Shown here: piece by piece, positions 32,835 through 43,362 of the stretch
Position numbering within the stretch: the stretch's first letter is position 1
Layout: each line of letters begins with the position of its first letter
NCBI RefSeq assembly: GCF_003415675.1
Contig: NZ_QFZK01000002.1
Coordinates: forward strand, 310,001 to 374,000
Direction: 5' to 3'
DNA from: Rhodoferax lacus
GTDB taxonomy: Bacteria > Pseudomonadota > Gammaproteobacteria > Burkholderiales > Burkholderiaceae_C
DNA: 64,000 bases
The notes under the pieces: model-generated
Told to the model about the DNA's origin: nothing
What the model saw: the letters and a program-made list of their open reading frames with translations, nothing else
Database searches by the model: none
Program-made: the position numbers and the translations under genes

Positions 32835-34297
32835 TAACCGATGGTGTTGACGAAGTCGGTGGCGAAGAGGGAGTTGCGGAAGTTCCCGCCATCGTCGCTG
32901 TGCCTGAGCATGGCCAGGTTTTGCAGTTCGCCAGCGGTGATGGGCATGGAGAACAGAAAGCCCTGCATCTCGTCGCAGCCCATCTCCACCAGGATGTCGC
33001 TCTGGCCCACGGTCTCCACGCCTTCGGCAATCACCTTCAGGTTGAGGGCGCGCGCCATGTCAATGATGGACTTGGCAATCGAGCGCGCCTCTTCGCTCTC
33101 TTCCAGGTCGGAGACAAAGGCACGGTCGATCTTGAGTTCGGCCGCTGGCAGTTTGCGCAGCGAGCCCAGGCTGGAGTAGCCGGTACCAAAGTCGTCAATC
33201 GAGACGTGAAAACCGGCCCGGCGCATCTTCTCGAAGGTCAGCTTGGTGGCCTGGGTGTCTTCCATGGCCACGGTCTCGGTAATCTCGCAGGTGAAGCGTT
33301 GGGGCTGCACACCGTGGCGTTCCAGCACCGCCTGTATGCTTTCCACCAGGTCATCCTGGCGCATCTGGTAGCCGGAAATATTCACCGCCACCCGCATGCG
33401 CAGGCCGCTCTTTAGCCAGACCCCGGCGGTGCGGCTGGCCTCTTCAATCACCCAGGGGCCAATAGTTCCCATCAGGCCGTATTTTTCTGCCAGAGGTATG
33501 AAGATGGTCGGGCTGACGAAGCCGCGCGTGGGATGGTGCCAGCGCAGCAGGGCTTCGGCTGCGGTGACCTCCAGGCTTTGGGCATCGATCTTGGGCTGGA
33601 AGTACAGCTCGAACTGACCGGCCTGCGCGGCCTGGCGCAGCTCATTGACCAGCACCGCTTCGTCGCGCGCCTGCACCGCCATCTTGGGGTCATAGACGCA
33701 GTAGTCGCCACCGCCGCTGTTCTTCATGCTGCGCATGGCCAGCGAAGCACAGCTCAGAATTTTTGCGCGCGCACCATGTTCCGGATAAGCCGCAATGCCG
33801 ATGGAGCAGGTGGAGTGCGCCTTGTTGCCGGCCAGCTCGAAGGGCGCCGTGAGCTGTGCCTTGATGCGTTCGGCCAGCAGGATGCCGATGTTCACCCCGC
33901 CGTTGACCAGTACCCCAAATGCACTGCCGGGGATTTTGCCGAGCCGGGCTTGCTTGTCGGCGCTTTCCACCAGCCGGTCGGCTGTGTCCTTGAGCACATG
34001 GCGGGTGAATTCGTCACCAAATCCATCCTGGATCAGACCCAGGTTGTCCAGGACGATGGTCAGTACGGTGAAGGAGCCACCCGACTTGTCGACCCGCTGG
34101 GCCGCTTCGTCCAGGGCTTTGTCAAAAGCCTCGGCGCTGAGCAGGCCGGTGCGTTCGTCCAGATCGCTGCGGATGGCCATCGCGCTGACGGCCCGGTCGC
34201 GGTCAGAGGTTGCCTGCAAACGCTTTGTGCGCTCATGCCAGTAGAGCCACATCAACAATGCAGCTACGGCCAGACTTGCCAATTGCCATGTATCCAT
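32834..34297 (-). CDS. c-di-GMP phosphodiesterase with degenerate GGDEF and intact EAL domain
   Basis: The 487-residue protein has one N-terminal membrane helix (LASLAVAALLMWLYW, about 6-20), a GGDEF-fold domain (about 50-220) and an EAL domain (about 235-480). The GGDEF position reads PGSAF (in KIPGSAFGVLV), so cyclase activity is lost. The EAL site looks complete: AAEALLRWHHP, VAVNISGYQM, CEITETV, IDDFGTGYSSLG, LKIDRAF and AEGVETV. It should hydrolyse c-di-GMP to pGpG at the inner membrane. It is monocistronic, convergent with tupA. Confidence 0.9.
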   Translation of the reverse strand: MDTWQLASLAVAALLMWLYWHERTKRLQATSDRDRAVSAMAIRSDLDERTGLLSAEAFDKALDEAAQRVDKSGGSFTVLTIVLDNLGLIQDGFGDEFTRHVLKDTADRLVESADKQARLGKIPGSAFGVLVNGGVNIGILLAERIKAQLTAPFELAGNKAHSTCSIGIAAYPEHGARAKILSCASLAMRSMKNSGGGDYCVYDPKMAVQARDEAVLVNELRQAAQAGQFELYFQPKIDAQSLEVTAAEALLRWHHPTRGFVSPTIFIPLAEKYGLMGTIGPWVIEEASRTAGVWLKSGLRMRVAVNISGYQMRQDDLVESIQAVLERHGVQPQRFTCEITETVAMEDTQATKLTFEKMRRAGFHVSIDDFGTGYSSLGSLRKLPAAELKIDRAFVSDLEESEEARSIAKSIIDMARALNLKVIAEGVETVGQSDILVEMGCDEMQGFLFSMPITAGELQNLAMLRHSDDGGNFRNSLFATDFVNTIG

Positions 34298-34443
34298 CAG
34301 CGGGCAAGTGTGCAGTTTGCCAAAGCTGGCGTTTGAACCACTGTGCCAATGTGCATGGAACTCCCCCGATGTTCAGTTTCAATAGAGCCCACGCGGGGCT
34401 TTTCTGCATTATGGGTGCAAAAATCGCACATTAGGCAATGCGC

Positions 34444-35091
34444 TTACAGCGCAGCGCGCACCGGCTGCAGCAGCACCACCAGAGCGCCCGCACCACCATG
34501 GGCCGGCTGCGCCTGCACAAAGGCCACTACCTCGGCCTTTTGCACCAGCCAGCGGTGCACCTTGTCCTTGAGCACCGGCTCTTTGCCGGGTGAGCCCAGG
34601 CCCTTGCCGGTGACCACGCGCACGCAGCGTATGCCCTGTTTGTGGGCATCACGGATGAAGGTGGTGAGGGTTTCGCGTGCCTCATCGGTGCGCAGGCCGT
34701 GCAGATCCACCTGGCGCTGTATGGACCACTTGCCGCGGCGCAGCTTTTGCGTCACATCCGGCCCCACGCCCGGGCGCCGAAAGCTCAGGCGCTCATCGGT
34801 TTCCAGCAGGGTGGTGACGTCCACCTCGTCACTGATGGCCTCCTGCAGGGCGGCTGCCTCGTCCAGCAGATGCTGTTTGGGAATCGGCTTGGGAGGTGCT
34901 GGCTTGAGGTCGGCGAGCTGGCTTTGCGGCAGGCGCTGCACCTGGCCCACAGCGGCCTGGAACAGGTTGCGCCGGGCGGCTTGCTGCTTGGCCTCGAGTG
35001 CACGCTGGGCGGCCAGGGCGGCGGCCCGCAGGGCCTGGGCTTCGATTTCTTTTTTGACCGACTTCAGGTCGGCCAGCGAATGGATTTTCAC
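34444..35091 (-). CDS. Smr (MutS2-type) domain endonuclease-like protein
   Basis: The 215-residue protein has a charged helical N-terminus ([20 protein letters not shown]) and a C-terminal Smr domain (about 125-215). The motifs are [18 protein letters not shown] (DLHG) and [15 protein letters not shown] (TGKG), with a long loop before [10 protein letters not shown]. Stand-alone Smr proteins of this YdaL/SmrA-like type are nucleic-acid endonucleases, and some act on ribosome-collided mRNA. It overlaps radC by four bases and is co-transcribed with it. Confidence 0.9.
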   Translation of the reverse strand: MKIHSLADLKSVKKEIEAQALRAAALAAQRALEAKQQAARRNLFQAAVGQVQRLPQSQLADLKPAPPKPIPKQHLLDEAAALQEAISDEVDVTTLLETDERLSFRRPGVGPDVTQKLRRGKWSIQRQVDLHGLRTDEARETLTTFIRDAHKQGIRCVRVVTGKGLGSPGKEPVLKDKVHRWLVQKAEVVAFVQAQPAHGGAGALVVLLQPVRAAL

Positions 35092-35807
35092 AGCAGACCC
35101 CGCTCGGCCATGGACAGGGCCAGGCCCTGGCCGATGATGATGTGGTCGAGCACGCGCACATCGATCAGGGCCAGTGCGGCACGAAGGTTGTTGGTGAGGG
35201 CCTTGTCAGCAGGTGAGGGCTCCACCGAGCCGCTGGGGTGGTTGTGCGCCAGCACCACGGCGCAGGCGTGGTGGTGCAGGGTGCGCAGCACCACCTCGCG
35301 CGGGTAGACGCTGGTCTGCGTAAGCGTGCCGCGAAACAGCTCTTCGGTATGCAGCAGCTTGTTTTGCACATCCAGAAAACACACCACAAACACCTCGTGC
35401 TTGAGGTGGGCCAGCTGCAGCTGCAGGTGCTGCTTGACGGCATCCGGGTCGGCCAGCACGGTGTTTTCCTGCAGGCGCTGGGCGATGGCGCGTCGTGCGA
35501 GTTCCATCACGGCCAAGATCTCGGCGCGCTTGGCAGGCCCCAGGCCCTTGACCTCTTTCAGGTCGTCGGGGGTGGCATTGAGCAGTCCGGCAATGCCGCC
35601 AAAGCCACCGGAGCGCGGGGTGGGCCCGTCCCCCGTGCGGCGGCTCCGGATTTGCAGCAGCTCGTCGGCCATTTGCAGCACGCCCTTGCCCGCAATGCCG
35701 GTGCGCAGCAGCAGGGCCAGCAGTTCGGCATCGCTCAGGGCGGAGGGGCCGCGGGCCAGCAGTTTTTCGCGCGGCCGGGCCTGTGCAGGGAGGTCTTTGA
35801 GGGACAT
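35088..35807 (-). CDS. radC: RadC-family JAB-domain protein
   Basis: The 239-residue protein starts at ATG 35807 ([17 protein letters not shown]). An upstream in-frame start at 35876 would overlap the divergent gene fkpB. It has an N-terminal helix-hairpin-helix region ([32 protein letters not shown]) and the JAB metalloprotease-like motif ([18 protein letters not shown]). The historical link to DNA repair is not established, and the biochemical role is unknown. It shares an operon with the Smr gene. Confidence 0.92.
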   Translation of the reverse strand: MSLKDLPAQARPREKLLARGPSALSDAELLALLLRTGIAGKGVLQMADELLQIRSRRTGDGPTPRSGGFGGIAGLLNATPDDLKEVKGLGPAKRAEILAVMELARRAIAQRLQENTVLADPDAVKQHLQLQLAHLKHEVFVVCFLDVQNKLLHTEELFRGTLTQTSVYPREVVLRTLHHHACAVVLAHNHPSGSVEPSPADKALTNNLRAALALIDVRVLDHIIIGQGLALSMAERGLL

Positions 35808-35849
35808 GGCGAGGCTTTCTACAATAGGGGCCAGTTTATCGGGACTTCT

Positions 35850-36302
35850 ATGACCACTGTGCTTCCCCGTGTTCACGCGGGATCATTCCTCACTCTGCAT
35901 TACCGCCTGGGCGGACCAGCGGGTGACATCATCAATACCTTCAGCGGCAAGCCTGCCACGCTGAGCCTGGGCACGGGTGAGCTGTCCCCGGCCATGGAGG
36001 AGTGCCTGATCGGCCTGGAGGAGGGCACGCGCAGCACGTTTGAGCTGCCCGCAGGCGCCGCCTTTGGCCCGCGCAACCCCGACATGCAGCAGTGGCTCTC
36101 AAGCAAGGTGCTCACCGACATGGGCGACCCACACGAAACCTACAACCCCGGCGACGTGGTCGAGTTCCCCACACCCGACGGCAAAGGCAAATTTGCCGGC
36201 GTGGTGCAGCAGGTGGGTGAGGCCTCAGTGCTGTTCGACTTCAACCACCCGCTGGCTGGACAGCCAGTGAGTTTTGAAGTGCAACTGATTGGCGTGCTGT
36301 GA
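35850..36302 (+). CDS. fkpB: FKBP-type peptidyl-prolyl isomerase (SlpA/FkpB-like)
   Basis: The 150-residue protein starts at ATG 35850; the longer frame from 35238 is antisense to radC. It is a SlyD/SlpA-type FKBP with an inserted-flap domain: [32 protein letters not shown], then [15 protein letters not shown]. No signal peptide is present, so it acts in the cytoplasm. The GTG start of ispH overlaps its stop by four bases, the same gene pair as in Escherichia coli. Confidence 0.92.
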   Translation: MTTVLPRVHAGSFLTLHYRLGGPAGDIINTFSGKPATLSLGTGELSPAMEECLIGLEEGTRSTFELPAGAAFGPRNPDMQQWLSSKVLTDMGDPHETYNPGDVVEFPTPDGKGKFAGVVQQVGEASVLFDFNHPLAGQPVSFEVQLIGVL

Positions 36303-37243
36303 CCAAAGAAATACTTTTAGCGGAGCCGCGCGGCTTTTGTGCCGGGGTGGACCGTGCCATTGAAATCGTGGAGCGCGCGCTCACCAAGTTCGGCGCGCCC
36401 ATTTACGTGCGGCACGAAATCGTGCACAACACCTATGTGGTCAATGACCTCAAGCAAAAGGGCGCCATCTTCATCGAAGACCTGGACGATGTGCCCGCCG
36501 GTGCCACGCTGGTGTTTTCGGCCCACGGTGTGAGCCGTGCCACGCACAACGAGGCCGAGGCGCGTGGCTTCCAGATATTCGATGCCACCTGCCCGCTGGT
36601 GACCAAGGTGCATGTGGAAGTGGCCAAACTGCACAAAGAGGGCTACGAGTTCATCATGATCGGCCACAAGGGCCACCCCGAGGTGGAAGGCACCATGGGC
36701 CAGCTCGACAGCGGCATCCACCTGGTGGAAGACGTGGGGGATGTGGCACGGGTGAACCCATCACAGACCGAGAAGCTGGCTGTGGTCACGCAAACCACGC
36801 TCAGCGTGGATGACGCCGCCGAGATCGCCGCCGCTGTAAAGGCACGCTTTCCCATGGTGCGCGAGCCCAAGCAGCAGGATATTTGCTACGCCACGCAAAA
36901 CCGCCAGGACGCCGTCAAGCTGATGAGCCCGCAGGTGGATGTGGTGATCGTGGTGGGCAGCCCCACCAGCTCCAACAGCAACCGCCTGCGTGAAGTGGCG
37001 CGCAAGCTGGGCACCGCCAGCTACATGGTCGACAGCGCCGAAGAGCTGCAAGCCGAATGGTTTGACGGCAGCCTGCGCGTGGGCCTGACCGCTGGCGCCT
37101 CCGCACCCGAAATACTGGTGAAGGCCGTGATAGACCGCCTCAAGGCGCTGGGTGCCGTGTCCGTGCGCAAGATGGATGGCATTGAAGAAACCGTGAAATT
37201 CCCGCTGCCCAAGGGTCTGCGCCTGGACAACAACCCCCAATAA
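36299..37243 (+). CDS. ispH: 4-hydroxy-3-methylbut-2-enyl diphosphate reductase
   Basis: The 314-residue protein uses a GTG start. It has the three iron-sulfur Cys positions of IspH (PRGFCAGVDRAIE, FDATCPLVTKVH, QDICYATQNRQ) and the substrate-binding stretches HEIVHNTYVV, GHPEVEGTMGQ and VVGSPTSSNSNRL. It performs the last step of the MEP isoprenoid pathway in the cytoplasm and needs low-potential electrons. Full length and unremarkable. It is coupled to fkpB and is followed 9 bp later by serS. Confidence 0.97.
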   Translation: MTKEILLAEPRGFCAGVDRAIEIVERALTKFGAPIYVRHEIVHNTYVVNDLKQKGAIFIEDLDDVPAGATLVFSAHGVSRATHNEAEARGFQIFDATCPLVTKVHVEVAKLHKEGYEFIMIGHKGHPEVEGTMGQLDSGIHLVEDVGDVARVNPSQTEKLAVVTQTTLSVDDAAEIAAAVKARFPMVREPKQQDICYATQNRQDAVKLMSPQVDVVIVVGSPTSSNSNRLREVARKLGTASYMVDSAEELQAEWFDGSLRVGLTAGASAPEILVKAVIDRLKALGAVSVRKMDGIEETVKFPLPKGLRLDNNPQ

Positions 37244-38575
<1,332 letters not shown>

Positions 38576-38612
38576 TCTTCGGCTGCAGGTCGCCAGAAGG
38601 CGGTCTGCGTGC

Positions 38613-38621
38613 TGCTAGAAT
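38613..38621 (+). promoter_or_regulatory. Extended -10 promoter element for tRNA-Ser
   Basis: TGCTAGAAT is an extended -10 (TGn plus TAGAAT) located 25 bp before the tRNA. No good -35 hexamer is seen 17 bp upstream. Position and sequence fit a stable-RNA promoter. Confidence 0.55.
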
Positions 38622-38645
38622 CTCGGCCTGTGCTGAGAAGCGCAT

Positions 38646-38733
38646 GGAAGAGTGGCAGAGTGGCCGAATGTACCTGATTCGAAATCAGGCGTACCGAAAG
38701 GTACCGTGGGTTCGAATCCCACCTCTTCCTCCA
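38646..38733 (+). tRNA. tRNA-Ser (anticodon CGA)
   Basis: An 88-base class II tRNA. The acceptor stem GGAAGAG pairs perfectly with CTCTTCC, and CCA is encoded. The anticodon stem CCTGA/TCAGG holds the loop TTCGAAA with CGA at 38680-38682, reading UCG. The long variable arm GTACC-GAAA-GGTAC and the T arm GTGGG-TTCGAAT-CCCAC are intact. The discriminator base by this pairing is T, not the more common G. The gene follows serS directly. Confidence 0.97.
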
Positions 38734-38742
38734 GAACAAGCA

Positions 38743-38776
38743 AAGCCCCAAGTGATTCGTCGCTTGGGGCTTTTTG
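38743..38776 (+). terminator. Intrinsic terminator after tRNA-Ser
   Basis: AAGCCCCAAG pairs with CTTGGGGCTT across a 10-base loop, and the stem runs into TTTTTG. A classic rho-independent terminator 10 bp behind the tRNA. Confidence 0.93.
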
Positions 38777-38831
38777 CTTTGCGCTGGTTGTTTGAATCAT
38801 GCGGTTTCAGGAAAAAATTCACTATCAAATC

Positions 38832-38854
38832 TAAATAGGAGTAATTCGCATTTA
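38832..38854. promoter_or_regulatory. Fur-box-like site upstream of tonB
   Basis: TAAATAGGAGTAATTCGCATTTA is a 23-bp near-palindrome with TAAAT/ATTTA ends and an AATT centre; the reverse strand contains AATGCGAATTA, close to betaproteobacterial Fur sites. It lies 37 bp before the tonB ATG, just after the tRNA terminator, where the promoter of the iron-uptake operon must be. Fur control is inferred. Confidence 0.6.
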
Positions 38855-38890
38855 GAATTGACGCATGGAAATTCTTCTTGTGCCACAGCC

Positions 38891-39610
38891 ATGACCCGCG
38901 CCACCGCCCACGGTGGAACGGCGCAGCGAGCCCGTGTCCACCGCCTGTCCCCAACTGCACTGGCGCTGGTGCTGCTGGCGCATGCCGGGCTGTTTGCAGG
39001 TTTGCTTTCCATGCAAAGCTTCACCCCGCCCGAGCCAGCAAACGCCCTGATGGTGGAACTGTTTCAAGACCCGGTGACAGCACCCAAGTCGCCTGTCCTA
39101 TCCCCATCCAGGCCAGTCGCGGAACCCGCGCGGCCGCAGCAGACACAGAACAGGCAGCAACCCAAGGTGGCGCAGCCCCTGTTGGCTTCCGAAAGCGCCC
39201 AAGCCGCCCCCTCTTTTGAGGCGGCCAAACCGGAGAAAGCCACGCCAGCCGTGGCGACTTCTGCAGTTGCAACGCAAGCCAGTACCGCGCCAGCGGCAAC
39301 ACCTGCAACTGCGCCTGCTGCTGCGACCACTGCCCCCCGCTTTGACGCCGCCTATCTGGACAACCCCGCGCCGGTGTACCCACCACTGTCCAGGCGCGCG
39401 GGCGAGGAGGGCCGGGTGCTGCTGCATGTGCTGGTCGAGGCCTCGGGTGTGGCGGCGCAGGTGGAGGTGCGCAGCAGCTCCGGCTTTGAGCGGCTGGACC
39501 GTGCGGCCATGGCGGCAGTCAGACGCTGGAAGTTTGTGCCGGCCAAACAGGGTGCCGAGGCCGTTGCGGCCTGGGTTCTGGTTCCGATTGTTTTTGGTTT
39601 GAAAGGGTAA
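38891..39610 (+). CDS. tonB: TonB energy-transducing protein
   Basis: The 239-residue protein starts at ATG 38891 (MTRATAHGGTAQRARVHRLS); the longer frame from 38774 begins inside the terminator and Fur-like site. One N-terminal helix (TALALVLLAHAGLFAGLL) is followed by a periplasmic Pro/Ala-rich spacer and a C-terminal TonB domain (PAPVYPPLSRRAGEEGRVLL, AAMAAVRRWKFVPAK). It transmits proton-motive force from ExbB/ExbD to outer-membrane receptors such as the Fiu-like one downstream. exbB starts directly after its stop codon. Confidence 0.93.
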   Translation: MTRATAHGGTAQRARVHRLSPTALALVLLAHAGLFAGLLSMQSFTPPEPANALMVELFQDPVTAPKSPVLSPSRPVAEPARPQQTQNRQQPKVAQPLLASESAQAAPSFEAAKPEKATPAVATSAVATQASTAPAATPATAPAAATTAPRFDAAYLDNPAPVYPPLSRRAGEEGRVLLHVLVEASGVAAQVEVRSSSGFERLDRAAMAAVRRWKFVPAKQGAEAVAAWVLVPIVFGLKG

Positions 39611-40405
39611 ATGAATATGAACGAAACACTGGGCTTTGCCCATTTTCTGGAACACACCGATGCCGTGGCCCGTGGGGTGCTGGCCGTGCTGTTGCTGGGC
39701 TCGGTAGTGAGTTGGTACCTGATCGTGACCAAGGGCATTGGGCTCATGCGTGCCAGTCGGCAGAGCCAGCGTTTCCTCAAAGTGTTCTGGGATGCCCCCA
39801 ACTTGGAGGCCGTGGCCAGCGAACTGCGCAGCACGGGCACGCCCGAGCCGTTTTCACATTTGCTGCATCACGGCTTCACTGCGGTGGACCACTTGAGCCG
39901 CCGCGCCGGTGCGCCCAGTCTGGTGGATGCTGGCGCACCCGATGAAATGCTGACGCGGGCCCTGCGCCGCGCCATCGAAGAAGACAAGGCGCGCCTGGAG
40001 TTTGGCCAGACTTTTTTGGCCACTGTGGCTTCCAGCGCCCCCTTTGTCGGGCTGCTGGGCACGGTGTGGGGCATCTACCATGCATTGATGGCCATTGGCC
40101 TGTCGGGCCAAAGCTCGCTGGACAAGGTGGCAGGCCCCGTGGGCGAGGCGCTGATCATGACCGGTATAGGCCTGGCCGTGGCGATTCCCGCGGCAATAGC
40201 CTACAACAGCTTTGCCCGCGCCACCCGCAACACGCTCACCCAGCTCAATTCGTTTGCCTACGATGTGCACAACTTCCTGGCCACTGGCATCAAGGGCTCG
40301 CCGCTGCGTGACGATGCGCGTGCCACCAGTGACAAGGTCATCACCCTGGCCCGCGCCAGCGGCGTGGGAGTGGGCATGGGGGCGGCTGCGGCCGGTGCCG
40401 TATGA
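39611..40405 (+). CDS. exbB: ExbB proton-channel subunit
   Basis: The 264-residue polytopic protein has three membrane helices. The first is VARGVLAVLLLGSVVSWYLI. The MotA/TolQ/ExbB core carries TFLATVASSAPFVGLLGTVW and then GEALIMTGIGLAVAIPAAIA. The N-terminus is short, without the long periplasmic extension. It forms the pentameric channel with ExbD that energises TonB. The ATG directly follows the tonB stop, and it overlaps exbD by four bases. Confidence 0.95.
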   Translation: MNMNETLGFAHFLEHTDAVARGVLAVLLLGSVVSWYLIVTKGIGLMRASRQSQRFLKVFWDAPNLEAVASELRSTGTPEPFSHLLHHGFTAVDHLSRRAGAPSLVDAGAPDEMLTRALRRAIEEDKARLEFGQTFLATVASSAPFVGLLGTVWGIYHALMAIGLSGQSSLDKVAGPVGEALIMTGIGLAVAIPAAIAYNSFARATRNTLTQLNSFAYDVHNFLATGIKGSPLRDDARATSDKVITLARASGVGVGMGAAAAGAV

Positions 40406-40821
40406 GCTATGGCAGCCTGGAGACGGGCGACGACAACGCACCGCTGGCGGAAATCAATATGGTGCCCCTGATCGACGTGATGCTGGTCTTGCTGGTGATC
40501 TTTCTGGTTACGGCCCCCATGCTGACGCATGCGGTCAAGCTGGAGCTTCCGCGTGCGGCCTCCAGTCCCCAGATCAGCAAGCCCGATAGCGTGCAGCTGT
40601 CCATTGACGCCAGCAACGCGGTCTACTGGAATGGACAGGTGGTGGATGCCGCAGCGCTCCATGCGCGCCTGGCAGCCGCTGCCATTCAGCAGCCACAGCC
40701 CGAACTGCACATCCGCGCCCAGCGCACCACGCCCTATGAAAAAGTGGCCCAGCTGATGTCGGATGCAGCGCGCGCAGGCGTCACCCGTATCGGCTTTGTG
40801 ACCGATCCGGCCAGGCCATGA
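40402..40821 (+). CDS. exbD: ExbD proton-channel subunit
   Basis: The 139-residue protein has a cytoplasmic N-terminus with NMVPLIDVMLVLLVIFLVTA. The Asp in LIDVMLVLL is the proton-carrying residue of ExbD/TolR. A periplasmic C-terminal domain follows (VQLSIDASNAVYWNGQVVDA, YEKVAQLMSDAARAGVTRIG). It is coupled to exbB upstream and to hemP downstream by ATGA overlaps. Confidence 0.95.
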   Translation: MSYGSLETGDDNAPLAEINMVPLIDVMLVLLVIFLVTAPMLTHAVKLELPRAASSPQISKPDSVQLSIDASNAVYWNGQVVDAAALHARLAAAAIQQPQPELHIRAQRTTPYEKVAQLMSDAARAGVTRIGFVTDPARP

Positions 40822-40994
40822 GTGCAAGCCCGGCACCCCAAACCGACCTGCCCCGGCTGGCGCGGGGCGCTGAACCGGCCCGCATTGAAGCAGCACGGCT
40901 TTTTGGCGCGCAGCGCGAAGTGGTGATCGTGCACCGCGGAGAAGCCTACCGCTTGCGCATCACGCGCCAGGACAAATTGATATTGACCAAATAG
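40818..40994 (+). CDS. hemP: Hemin uptake protein HemP
   Basis: A 58-residue protein encoded from an ATG overlapping the exbD stop. The C-terminal half REVVIVHRGEAYRLRITRQ, then DKLILTK, is the HemP/HmuP signature and is nearly ideal. The N-terminal 25 residues are variable. HemP proteins activate expression of heme or siderophore uptake genes in related bacteria, and the gene sits between exbD and the receptor, 86 bp before the latter. Its small size makes it easy to miss. Confidence 0.92.
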   Translation: MSASPAPQTDLPRLARGAEPARIEAARLFGAQREVVIVHRGEAYRLRITRQDKLILTK

Positions 40995-41080
40995 GTCTGC
41001 CCCCCTTTGCAGCCAGCCAGACGCGTGTGTGACGCCAAGCCAGCCATTCATCCAGAAGAACCTTACAGGAGTGACTGACC

Positions 41081-43330
41081 ATGTCCCATCGCAAACCCAT
41101 CGCGCACGCCGCGCAAACCATGAAAGCCCTGCCAGCGCAGACCGTTGCCAAGGCACATACGTCCGCCGGGTGCAGCCGCAGCCTGCTGCCCCTGGGCGCC
41201 TTGATGCTGGCCGGAATGTCCAGCTTTGCGCCCCAGGCCATGGCGCAGCCATCCGCTGACGCGGCCAAGGAACTGCCCGCCGTTCAGGTACAGGCCACGG
41301 CCGACAAGCCTGACGGCCTGCGCGCCACCACCACCCGGGTGGGCAAGGTCCTGCAGGACCCGCAAGACATCCCGCAGGCCATTACCACGGTGACCCACGA
41401 GCTGATGGAGCAGCAGCAGGTGGGCTCGCTGCGCGAGGCGCTGCGCAATGTCTCGGGCATCTCCTTTAACGCCGCAGAGGGCGGGCGTTCGGGCGACAAC
41501 ATGAACCTGCGCGGCTTCTACACCTTTGGTGACATGTACCTGGACGGCATACGCGACACCGCGCAGTACAACCGCGAGACCTTTGCCCTCGAACAGGTGG
41601 ATGTGCTGCGTGGCGCGGGCGCCATGCTGTTTGGCCGCGGCCAGGCCGGAGGCGTGATCAACCAGGTCAGCAAGACACCCCTGTCGTACGAGCAAAACAA
41701 GATCACCACCAGCGTGGGCACCAACGGCTATACCGAGCTTGCGGCCGATATCAACAAGCCCATCAATGAGAGCACCTCCATCCGCATCAACGCCATGAAG
41801 CGTGACGAAGGCAGCTGGCGCAGCAACCCCACCACCGGCACAGAGGCCGAGGTGCATCGCCAGGGTGTGGCCATCAGCCTGGGCCTGAACCAGGACACCG
41901 ACAACAAGTTCTGGCTCAACTACCTGGAGCTGCAAACCCATGACAACCCGGACTACGGTGTCTCTTTCGACGCCGCCACCCGGGCGCCGGGCACGGCCTT
42001 GGCCGCAAGCACCTTTTTTGGCAACGACAAAACGTTTGACAACAGCGATACCCGGCTCACCACCCTGGTCAACGAGGTCAAGCTCTCAGGCACCAGCCAG
42101 TTGCGAACCCAGCTGCGCATGGGCGACTATGACCGCAGCTACTGGGCCAAAACCCCCAGCCTGACGACCGTGCCCGATGCGTCCGGTGGGGTTGGCGGCA
42201 ACCAGACCCGCGTGTCCCACTACAAGACCACCACCCTGCAGTCCGACTACAGCAACCAGTTCAAGGCCTTCGGTATGGACCACGAGGCCATTGCCGGCGT
42301 GGAGTACCTGAATGAGGACAGTTATCGCAAGGCACTGCAAAACTACGGTACCACCGCCGCGCCCGACTTCCGCCCTTACCAGCAGGCGCTGACTGGCACG
42401 GCCAGCAGTTTCAAAAGCGATTCCTACGCCGTCTACGTGCAAGACACGGTGGAGTTCGTGCCGCAGTGGAAGGCAACAGCTGGCGTGCGCCGCGACCAGA
42501 TGGATGCCAAGTACAGCAGCACCACCTCGCCCGCCTTGAAGTACGGCGAGAACAGCTACCGTGCAGCCCTGTCCTTCCACCCCACAGATGACATCCACTA
42601 CTACCTGTCCTGGAGCGATTCCTTCAGCCCCACAGCCGACCTCTACCAGTTGACGGTGGTGCCCCAGCCGGCCGAGCGCAGTGACGTCATCGAGCTGGGT
42701 GCCAAATGGCTGCTGCTGGACGGCGACCTGTCCCTGCGTGCCGCCATTTACCAGGCCACCAAGAACTGGGAGCGCAGTGCCGATCTGGAATCCACCGCAA
42801 CCATTCTGACCAAAATGCGCCGCACCAACGGCATTGAGCTCGAGGCGGCCGGCCGCATCACCGAGAAGTGGGAAGTCTTTGCGGGCCTCTCACTCATGGA
42901 TGCCCGCATTCTGGAAGTGGCCGAAAACGTCAATACCACTACCGGCGCCATCACCCTGGCCAATTCCGGATACGCAGGCCAGGTGGCCCGCAATTCCCCG
43001 CCCTACACCTTCAACCTGTGGACCAGCTACAAGGTCGACAGCCAATGGACCGTTGCTGGTGGTGTGGAAGCCAAGGGCGAACGCAACGCGGTCAACCCCA
43101 GTAGCGCGCTTGCCGTACCCACGCTGAACGGCGCGTACCACCCCAACATCGCACCGTCGTACGTGCGCTGGGACGCCATGGTGGCCTACGAGATCAACCA
43201 GTGGAAGCTGCAGTTCAACATCAAGAACCTGTTTGACCAGCTGTACTTTGATGCGGTGTATGACAACGGCGGCTTCACCGTGCCCGGCGTGCGGCGCAGC
43301 GCCACCGTGTCGGCCGAATACCGTTTTTAA
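41081..43330 (+). CDS. fiu: TonB-dependent catecholate siderophore receptor, Fiu-like
   Basis: The 749-residue protein has an AGGAG site, an unusually long signal region (about 1-52, ending APQAMAQ), a TonB-box-like segment (ELPAVQVQATAD), a plug domain (about 80-200; SGDNMNLRGFYTFGDMYLDG, RGAGAMLFGRGQAGGVINQ) and a 22-strand barrel ending in SAEYRF. The family is Fiu/CirA-type for monomeric catechols or dihydroxybenzoate-iron. The next gene, piuC, is the usual partner of fiu. It works with the TonB complex encoded upstream. Confidence 0.92.
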   Translation: MSHRKPIAHAAQTMKALPAQTVAKAHTSAGCSRSLLPLGALMLAGMSSFAPQAMAQPSADAAKELPAVQVQATADKPDGLRATTTRVGKVLQDPQDIPQAITTVTHELMEQQQVGSLREALRNVSGISFNAAEGGRSGDNMNLRGFYTFGDMYLDGIRDTAQYNRETFALEQVDVLRGAGAMLFGRGQAGGVINQVSKTPLSYEQNKITTSVGTNGYTELAADINKPINESTSIRINAMKRDEGSWRSNPTTGTEAEVHRQGVAISLGLNQDTDNKFWLNYLELQTHDNPDYGVSFDAATRAPGTALAASTFFGNDKTFDNSDTRLTTLVNEVKLSGTSQLRTQLRMGDYDRSYWAKTPSLTTVPDASGGVGGNQTRVSHYKTTTLQSDYSNQFKAFGMDHEAIAGVEYLNEDSYRKALQNYGTTAAPDFRPYQQALTGTASSFKSDSYAVYVQDTVEFVPQWKATAGVRRDQMDAKYSSTTSPALKYGENSYRAALSFHPTDDIHYYLSWSDSFSPTADLYQLTVVPQPAERSDVIELGAKWLLLDGDLSLRAAIYQATKNWERSADLESTATILTKMRRTNGIELEAAGRITEKWEVFAGLSLMDARILEVAENVNTTTGAITLANSGYAGQVARNSPPYTFNLWTSYKVDSQWTVAGGVEAKGERNAVNPSSALAVPTLNGAYHPNIAPSYVRWDAMVAYEINQWKLQFNIKNLFDQLYFDAVYDNGGFTVPGVRRSATVSAEYRF

Positions 43331-43362
43331 GTTCAAGGCCACAGGCCAGAAGGAAACCCGCG

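Noticed and set aside
34386..34403. Terminator AGCCC-ACGCG-GGGCT followed by TTTC between the EAL gene and the Smr gene
   Set aside because: The stem is only five base pairs and lies upstream of the EAL gene in a region where no plus-strand gene ends.
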